From: Gossypium raimondii
Lineage: Eukaryota; Streptophyta; Magnoliopsida; Malvales; Malvaceae
Length of the DNA: 64,000 nucleotides
NCBI RefSeq assembly: GCF_025698545.1
Contig: NC_068575.1
Span: forward strand, 49,733,980 to 49,797,979
Direction: 5' to 3'
In this document: piece by piece, positions 60,092 through 64,000 of the stretch
Layout: the number at the start of each line of letters is the position of its first letter
Numbering within the stretch: position 1 is the stretch's first letter
The notes under the pieces: model-generated
What the model saw: only the letters and a program-made list of their open reading frames with translations
Database searches by the model: none
What the model was told of the DNA's origin: nothing
Made by a program: the position numbers and the translations under genes

Positions 60092-60285
60092 GCTAGCTTC
60101 CTCGCCTTCACTTCCAATTTAGGGTTTGCACGAGCCGTAGTGCGCCGTTTGCATCAGGCAAGTCTTCTTTTCCTGTCTTTTTTAACCATTTCGTTTATTC
60201 ATTTTATTTTTTCTTGTCCAAATCATAACCTTTGTTTCTCTTACCTGGTTGGCCTTTGTTTGGTAAATTTTGTTATTAGGAAGAA

Positions 60286-61957
<1,672 letters not shown>

Positions 61958-63311
61958 AACATCTCCCCCTGATGGTCGATTTTGCTTTTTGGTGTAATAT
62001 TTTTATTTACCATTTAGGGGTTTTTTTTTCCTGCAATTCGGATCAAATGAATTTAAGTTTTATTTTGACTCTTTTTTTGGTCGTTGCTATTGAATCTAAA
62101 CTCGTTATCCGATTCAAAATATGCTTGTTTTGTTTTCTAATGTTTTTTAAGGTTTTCATAATTATTTGACCTGATCTTGTTTTTAACATAAATAAACAGC
62201 AATAAGGTGACGCGTTATTTATTTATTAGAACACCATACCAGTTATGGTATACTTCATTCGTCTTATGAGGTCCGGGCTCGATTGTTCTTGACACTAGTT
62301 CTTTCTGCAATTGAAGTGTGTTGGACTGAAATAAATATATTTCAAACTTGGTAAGTACCTTATAGGTTTGATCAAAATTCAACTCAATGGTTTATCCTCT
62401 CCTTCTCACCTGATTTTTCTTTCTTTTAATTTTCAATTGCTTTCGTGGCAGTTGTTTGGTGGAAATTTTTTTATTAGACATCATCTATGAAAGCATATTT
62501 GCAAAAAAATCACGATTTTCTTTGATGATTTTAGTCAGGGGCGTAGTTAGGGGTGGCAGGGTCTCGATCTTTCCTAGGTTTTTTAAAATTTTAAATTAAT
62601 CTTCTTAAAAATGATAAAAATTTAATTTAATTTTTTAAAAATTATAAATATATAGGCTAATTATATTTTTATTATCTTCTTAAAAATAATTGTGGCTTCA
62701 ATTTTGATTTTAGTTTAATTTTCTTTAGTTTTAGTTTTGGTTGGAGAACTGAAGGATCATGTCCAAAAGGTTTTAGGAAGAAGACATTGCTGATGCATAT
62801 ATTCTAGCATTACGGTCTATACGAAGAGGCAGGGTCAGTTAGTATATCTATATGATTGCATCATTTTAGTTAAAAAAATACTTTATTTTATAAGATTTAA
62901 ATTTAAAACATAATGAATCAATTAAATAGTATTGAAATAATAAAATTGAAAATTGATTATTGTAAATTTATGGAGCTGCTTTATATAAATATATAATCAT
63001 GGGTGAGGTGAGGTCCTGAATGAAATATTTCTGTTTTTGTTTTGTTTGTATGTTCACGTGAAGCACAAAATTCCAATTTTATTATCATTTTTTTAAAAAA
63101 GCTGTTAATTATATATTCATATAAATAGAAAAAACCAAGGAAAAAAAAAGGACTGGTAGAAAAACAAGAGTCACAAAATCTCACGTGGCTGCCTGGGTAG
63201 CTGGCTGGGGATGCGGATAAGCCAACCCAACAACCGGCAGCGACCTCCATAATCCACCCCTACCTCTCACAACATCGAATTCCAGATGCCATAGCCAAAC
63301 CCAAGTTTCAA
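61958..63311. other. Intergenic DNA between RPL32 and the HIT-domain gene
   Basis: The RPL32 3' untranslated region and AT-rich sequence. A fragment at about 62535-62760 starts CAGGGGCGTAGTTAGGGGTGG, similar in style to the left end of the MITE at 57556. Nothing else is supportable. Confidence 0.45.
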
Positions 63312-63657
63312 ATGGAGGCTCGGAGATTGGCCATTCTCTATTCTCATCTTTGCCCCTTCCGTTCGCCTTCCGTTCCATCCCTCTCCTCCATCGTTTCTCC
63401 TTCCGCTTGCGCTCCTCAGAGCAAGGAAACCTTTCCACACGACTGCGTTTTCTGTCAAATTATTCGCGGTGATTCCCCGGCTTTCAAGGTATCATCACCT
63501 TTTTAACTCTTTCTCTCACTTGCTCTTTCTTCTACATTTACTTACCTTTTCACCTTAATTCTCCAAATTTCTATTTTCATATTTACGTTTCATTTGAACA
63601 GCTGTATGAAGATGATATGTGCTTGTGTATATTGGATACCAGACCTTTGAGTCCTGG
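63312..63657 (+). CDS. HINT3: HIT-domain protein, HINT3-like (first two exons; continues beyond the window)
   Basis: Exon 1, 63312-63488 (59 codons), encodes a Ser/Arg-rich N-terminus that could be a targeting peptide, then HDCVFCQIIRGDSPAF, the start of the HIT fold. Exon 2, 63602-63657, continues with LYEDDMCLCILDTRPLSPG and ends in phase 2 at a GT donor. HIT proteins are nucleotide hydrolases or transferases. The match to what I remember of Arabidopsis HINT3 (At5g48545, with adenylylsulfatase activity) is close in this part. The catalytic HxHxH motif would lie in exons past 64000, so activity cannot be checked. Bases 63658-64000 are intron. Confidence 0.85.
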
Positions 63658-64000
63658 GTAAGGTATCATCCTTCCTATAGTTATTGCAAACGATTTGATT
63701 TTTACTATCTCAAAACTAACTTGCCTAACCAACAACTTCTCCGCCTAATTACAAGAGCATTTGAGTTAGCATGAGAGCTTGGTTTCAATCCCTAGCAACC
63801 CCTTCCCTACCTTCAGTTATCAAAATATAATAATACTTCAAAAAAAACAAAAATGGTAACTTCGTTAATGAATAGCAATATACTTTTAAATTATGGACTC
63901 AACGCAAAGTACAGAGAGCAATGATATGATAAATTTTTAACTCTGGGTTAGTTCAATTAGTTCATAAAATGGTTCTTAAAAGTGCCATATAACAAGTTTG

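Noticed and set aside
63181..63458. Minus-strand open frames across the HINT3 first exon
   Set aside because: They are complements of the GC-richer exon. The plus-strand HIT motif and splice sites decide the coding strand.

Overview
The window is nuclear DNA of a flowering plant, most likely a eudicot. The protein-coding genes are split by short GT-AG introns, the sequence is AT-rich, and every protein I recognise has its closest remembered relative in Arabidopsis. The repeat families (long Ty3/gypsy LTRs, hAT elements ending TAGGGGTG, LTRs with TGTAAC/GTTACA ends) suggest Malvaceae, perhaps cotton. That last step is inference; I could not search a database.

Left gene block (1-13,000). An intact eight-exon gene for the plant asparaginyl-tRNA synthetase paralogue SYNC2/NS2 (+, 426-3849) converges on an intact fourteen-exon gene (-, 12896-5504). 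The second gene joins a class-3 lipase domain to a P-loop GTPase-like domain. A broken DUF26 (cysteine-rich secretory) gene lies between their 3' ends. From memory, the same two genes are near neighbours in Arabidopsis (At3g07420 and At3g07400), so this looks like conserved microsynteny.

Transposon block (13,250-45,036). A MITE carrying an inserted hAT MITE is followed by a 28-kb nest with precise boundaries. A Tat/Ogre-like Ty3/gypsy retrotransposon (17019-45036, minus strand, 5-bp duplication GAGAG) carries two insertions. One is a Mutator-like element (20261-32762, 9-bp duplication TAACTTCAA). The other is a hAT element with a decayed transposase (35469-39750). The Mutator-like element has itself received a small hAT derivative and two solo-LTR-like elements, each with its own target duplication. 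It carries two convergent decayed genes: a mudrA-type transposase on the plus strand and a GRF-zinc-finger gene on the minus strand.

Middle block (45,037-49,600). Mostly non-coding, ending in an intact three-exon gene (-) for a DOMON plus cytochrome b561 membrane protein.

Relic block (49,600-60,000). Repeats and dead genes: an RNase H-like fragment, a hAT MITE inside an older repeat, an NBS-LRR resistance-gene relic with in-frame stops, a piece of chloroplast atpE split by a solo LTR, and several MITEs.

Right gene block (60,000-64,000). An intact gene for ribosomal protein eL32 (133 aa) has a classic ribosomal-protein promoter. The first two exons of a HINT3-type HIT-domain gene follow and run off the right edge.

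The intact genes are independent housekeeping or membrane genes; I see no operon-like or clustered pathway. The most interesting points are the missing ATP/Mg-site residues of the SYNC2 protein, the lipase-GTPase fusion, and the second gene inside the Mutator-like element.
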